Assembly (NCBI GenBank): GCA_943846735.1
Contig: OX044364.1
Location: forward strand, 1,364,001 to 1,428,000
Direction of reading: 5' to 3'
From: CAJQLB01 sp905479065
Lineage (GTDB): Bacteria > Bacteroidota > Bacteroidia > Flavobacteriales > Flavobacteriaceae
Length of the DNA stretch: 64,000 nucleotides
Below are positions 61,759 through 64,000 of the stretch, in pieces (within the stretch, counting starts at the first letter, position 1; the number at the start of each line of letters is the position of its first letter). Position numbers and translations under genes: made by a program. The notes under the pieces are model-generated. The model had not been told where the DNA came from, did not search any database, and was given only the letters and a program-made list of their open reading frames with translations.

Positions 61759-62250
61759 ATGAGAATTATTTTCTTTAGTTTAATAGTAATCCTTTTATCT
61801 TCCTCATGTAAATCAGCTCACAACCCATACGGAATTTCAAAAAAAAACAAGCCTTACCACAGTTATACAAGAGCTGATAAAATTATCAATTATGCGAAAA
61901 AGTTTCTAGGCGTCAAATATAAATACGGAGGAACAACTCGCAAAGGAATGGACTGCTCAGGACTCATACAAACCGCTTACAAAAGTGAGTCAATACAATT
62001 ACCCAGAACTACAGGAAATCTCGTTAAAACTGGATCATGGATACCAATAAAAAATATTAAAAAGGGTGATTTACTTTTTTTTGCGACATCCAAGAATAGT
62101 CGAAAAGTAAATCATGTCGGCATAGTGACTACAATTACTGGTACAAATGTTTCATTTTTACACGCTTCCTCAAGCAAGGGTGTCATGATTTCAAATTTAT
62201 CGCAACGCTATTGGTATTTTGCATTTGTCCAAGCAAGACGAGTTCTTTAA
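61759..62250 (+). CDS. NlpC/P60-family lipoprotein (C40 peptidase)
   Basis: This 163-residue lipoprotein (Cys17 in LLSSSCKSA) has one NlpC/P60 domain (about 40-160). The catalytic triad is complete: Cys66 in GMDCSGLIQ, His119 in VNHVGIVT, and a third polar residue, His135, in FLHASSSKG. It should cut D-glutamyl-type peptide bonds in peptidoglycan stems. It follows lpxB by 17 nt and precedes comEC by 84 nt, all on the same strand. Confidence 0.93.
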   Translation: MRIIFFSLIVILLSSSCKSAHNPYGISKKNKPYHSYTRADKIINYAKKFLGVKYKYGGTTRKGMDCSGLIQTAYKSESIQLPRTTGNLVKTGSWIPIKNIKKGDLLFFATSKNSRKVNHVGIVTTITGTNVSFLHASSSKGVMISNLSQRYWYFAFVQARRVL

Positions 62251-62334
62251 TTTTTGTATATTAATTATCTGTAAATCAGTATTTTAATACAAAAAATCTT
62301 GTTATAAGTAACTAGGACTATACGTTCAGACTCT

Positions 62335-64000
62335 ATGAAAATTTTAAATTTCCCCATTATAATTTTGACTCTGTGTCTCATATTTGGGATTCTCTTTGAA
62401 CATTTTTTCCCAATAGACTTAACAACTACGATCGTTTGTTTCATACTGTCTTTTCTGGTACCAACCCTGTTATTTCTCAAATTAAAAAGTACTATAAATA
62501 ATTCTATTGTATTTGGAATTTCCATTTATCTCTGCATGTTCACGATTGGTGTTTTCAATGCTAAAGTTTACACAAACAAACAACTAAACAACCATTACAA
62601 GAATCAAATAGTTCTTGATGAGTCTACACCAAAGATAATAACGTTTAAAATTCGTGAAGTTTTAAAACCTAGCCGTTATTATGATAAATACCTCATTCGT
62701 GTTCTACAGGTAGATTCATTCATGGTGTTTGGTAAAGTCTTGCTGAATGTAGAAAAAAATACTTCAAATGAATTGCTAACAGTTGATGATATTATTACAG
62801 TAAAAACACCATTTAAAGCTATTCAAAGCCCCTTAAATCCAAATCAATTTAATTATAAATCCTACTTAAAAAGAAATTATGTCTTCCATCAATTACATGT
62901 CAAAACCTCTCAATTATTTTTGATTTCTAAAAAAAAACACACTGTATTGGGTTATGCTGCAAGAATCAGAGAACACATTCAAAATAAATTAAAAACCACT
63001 TCTTTCGGTGATGATGAATTTGCCATTATTGAAGCCCTATTTTTAGGACAACGACAAAACGTATCAAATAATCTATATCAAACTTATTCAAAAGCAGGCG
63101 TTATTCATATACTAGCAGTTTCTGGATTGCATGTTGGTATTATTTTACTTTTGCTAAACACATTATTCCAACCTTTAAACCATATCAAAAATGGACGCTA
63201 CATAAAAACATTGTTAATTGTAATTATACTATGGGGTTTTGCCATTATAGCTGGCCTATCTGCATCAGTTGTTAGAGCTGTAACCATGTTTAGCATCATA
63301 GCACTTGTCATGCACTTAAAACGTATCACAAACGTCTACAATACACTGGCAATATCAATGTTATTACTTCTCATTATAAATCCAAATTTCTTGTTTGATG
63401 TGGGTTTTCAGTTGAGTTATTTAGCAGTGATTTCTATCGTTTTATTTCAACCAATATTATTTAAACTTTATCATCCCACGTATTTAATAGATCGTTTTCT
63501 ATGGAATATTTTAACAGTCAGTATCGCAGCGCAAATAGGTGTTCTACCTTTAAGTATTTTTTATTTCCATCAGTTTCCAGGATTATTTTTTATATCTAAT
63601 ATGATTATAATTCCATTTCTTGGTATCATTTTAGCCTTGGGTATTACGGTTATCTTTTTTGCGTCCATAAATGCATTACCCAATAGTCTCCTCATTGCCT
63701 ATAGGTATATTATCAAAGCTCTTAACCAGATCGTAAAATGGATTTCAAGCCATGAACAATTTATATGGGACAATATCCCATTTGATATAGTGGAAGTGCT
63801 CTTTAGTTATCTTATAATATCGGTTGGAATTTACATTATCCATAACAAATCATTTCGAAATATCTTGTTAGGATTGATTGTTGTCATTATGATGCAATTA
63901 TACCTTATTTATAATACACATCTACGACAAACACATGAATTAATTATCTTCCACAAAACCAAACACACACTTATTGGAATAAGAAATAATTCATCATTAA
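62335..64000 (+). CDS. comEC: ComEC/Rec2-family DNA-uptake channel protein (partial)
   Basis: ComEC carries transforming DNA across the inner membrane. About 555 residues are readable from the ATG at 62335, open to the window end. A first hydrophobic stretch (about 5-70) is followed by a soluble DUF4131-like region (about 90-190), then the Competence domain (about 215-500): EALFLGQRQNVSNNLYQTYS, GVIHILAVSGLHVGII, and GLSASVVRAVTMFSI, all diagnostic. Several membrane helices follow. The metallo-beta-lactamase-like C-terminus, if present, lies beyond the window. Confidence 0.93.
   Translation, partial: MKILNFPIIILTLCLIFGILFEHFFPIDLTTTIVCFILSFLVPTLLFLKLKSTINNSIVFGISIYLCMFTIGVFNAKVYTNKQLNNHYKNQIVLDESTPKIITFKIREVLKPSRYYDKYLIRVLQVDSFMVFGKVLLNVEKNTSNELLTVDDIITVKTPFKAIQSPLNPNQFNYKSYLKRNYVFHQLHVKTSQLFLISKKKHTVLGYAARIREHIQNKLKTTSFGDDEFAIIEALFLGQRQNVSNNLYQTYSKAGVIHILAVSGLHVGIILLLLNTLFQPLNHIKNGRYIKTLLIVIILWGFAIIAGLSASVVRAVTMFSIIALVMHLKRITNVYNTLAISMLLLLIINPNFLFDVGFQLSYLAVISIVLFQPILFKLYHPTYLIDRFLWNILTVSIAAQIGVLPLSIFYFHQFPGLFFISNMIIIPFLGIILALGITVIFFASINALPNSLLIAYRYIIKALNQIVKWISSHEQFIWDNIPFDIVEVLFSYLIISVGIYIIHNKSFRNILLGLIVVIMMQLYLIYNTHLRQTHELIIFHKTKHTLIGIRNNSSL

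Noticed and set aside
1..64000. CRISPR arrays, tRNA or rRNA genes, insertion sequences, prophage
   Set aside because: No regularly spaced repeats, cloverleaf-like sequences with CCA-type ends, transposase motifs or phage structural genes were seen on reading; a tRNAscan or ISfinder search would be decisive.

Overview
The window is a 64 kb piece of an AT-rich chromosome of a Flavobacteriaceae-type bacterium (phylum Bacteroidota). Support for this placement: the complete Bacteroidota-type order of the str/S10/spc/alpha ribosomal genes without tuf, adk or map; a SusC/SusD pair; two secreted proteins with C-terminal type IX secretion (T9SS) sorting domains; many lipoproteins; no obvious Shine-Dalgarno sequences before start codons; and promoters of the Bacteroidota form TTG-N(about 19)-TAnnTTTG. 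The genus cannot be fixed by reading alone. No tRNA, rRNA, CRISPR array, insertion sequence, prophage or integrase is visible. No gene-free stretch exceeds 300 bases; the longest are 717-961 and 43672-43917.

Region 1 (1-19806, almost all minus strand): read in the direction of transcription, a consensus promoter upstream of rpsL drives rpsL-rpsG-fusA-rpsJ, then rplC-D-W-B, rpsS, rplV, rpsC, rplP, rpmC, rpsQ, rplN-X-E, rpsN, rpsH, rplF, rplR, rpsE, rpmD, rplO, secY, infA, rpmJ, rpsM, rpsK, rpsD, rpoA, rplQ. The block ends at a perfect 30-nt palindrome followed by eight U. The surprising element is a second good intrinsic terminator inside the block, in the 122-nt gap between rpsJ and rplC, which looks like an attenuator for everything from rplC onward. 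Beyond rplQ lie two tandem paralogous secreted proteins of unknown function and the start of carA, cut by the window edge.

Region 2 (19889-31214, plus strand): an Omp85/BamA-like outer-membrane protein, then a SusC/SusD uptake pair with a small lipoprotein, a strong terminator, and a large FG-GAP/VCBS + ASPIC/UnbV lipoprotein. There are no carbohydrate-active enzymes, so this is not a classical polysaccharide utilisation locus and its substrate is unknown.

Region 3 (31237-42152): housekeeping genes on both strands: rlmB, a rhomboid protease, rarA, a coiled-coil secreted protein, a radC / deacetylase-like / HAD nucleotidase operon, a PaiB-like flavoprotein, a C1 papain-type lipoprotein, lipB, a 52-residue YqaE/Pmp3 protein and lysS.

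Region 4 (42355-54345): a cell-surface/secreted cluster: a T9SS metalloprotease, an FN3-dihaem cytochrome lipoprotein, a large zinc metalloprotease lipoprotein, a Spy/CpxP-like periplasmic protein, a glucosaminidase-LysM lipoprotein coupled to an ACC deaminase/D-cysteine desulfhydrase homologue, and a 1347-residue T9SS protein.

Region 5 (54460-64000): a 51-residue cysteine-rich DUF5522-type protein directly before hutU, a DUF4136 lipoprotein, a Prc-type C-terminal processing protease, and the surE - small membrane protein - lpxB - NlpC/P60 - comEC string, with comEC cut by the window end. Nothing here is plainly a new defence or mobile system. The best leads are the rpsJ/rplC attenuator, the paralogous secreted pair beside rplQ, the orphan SusCD/UnbV locus, and the FN3-dihaem protein with its repeat-bearing leader.
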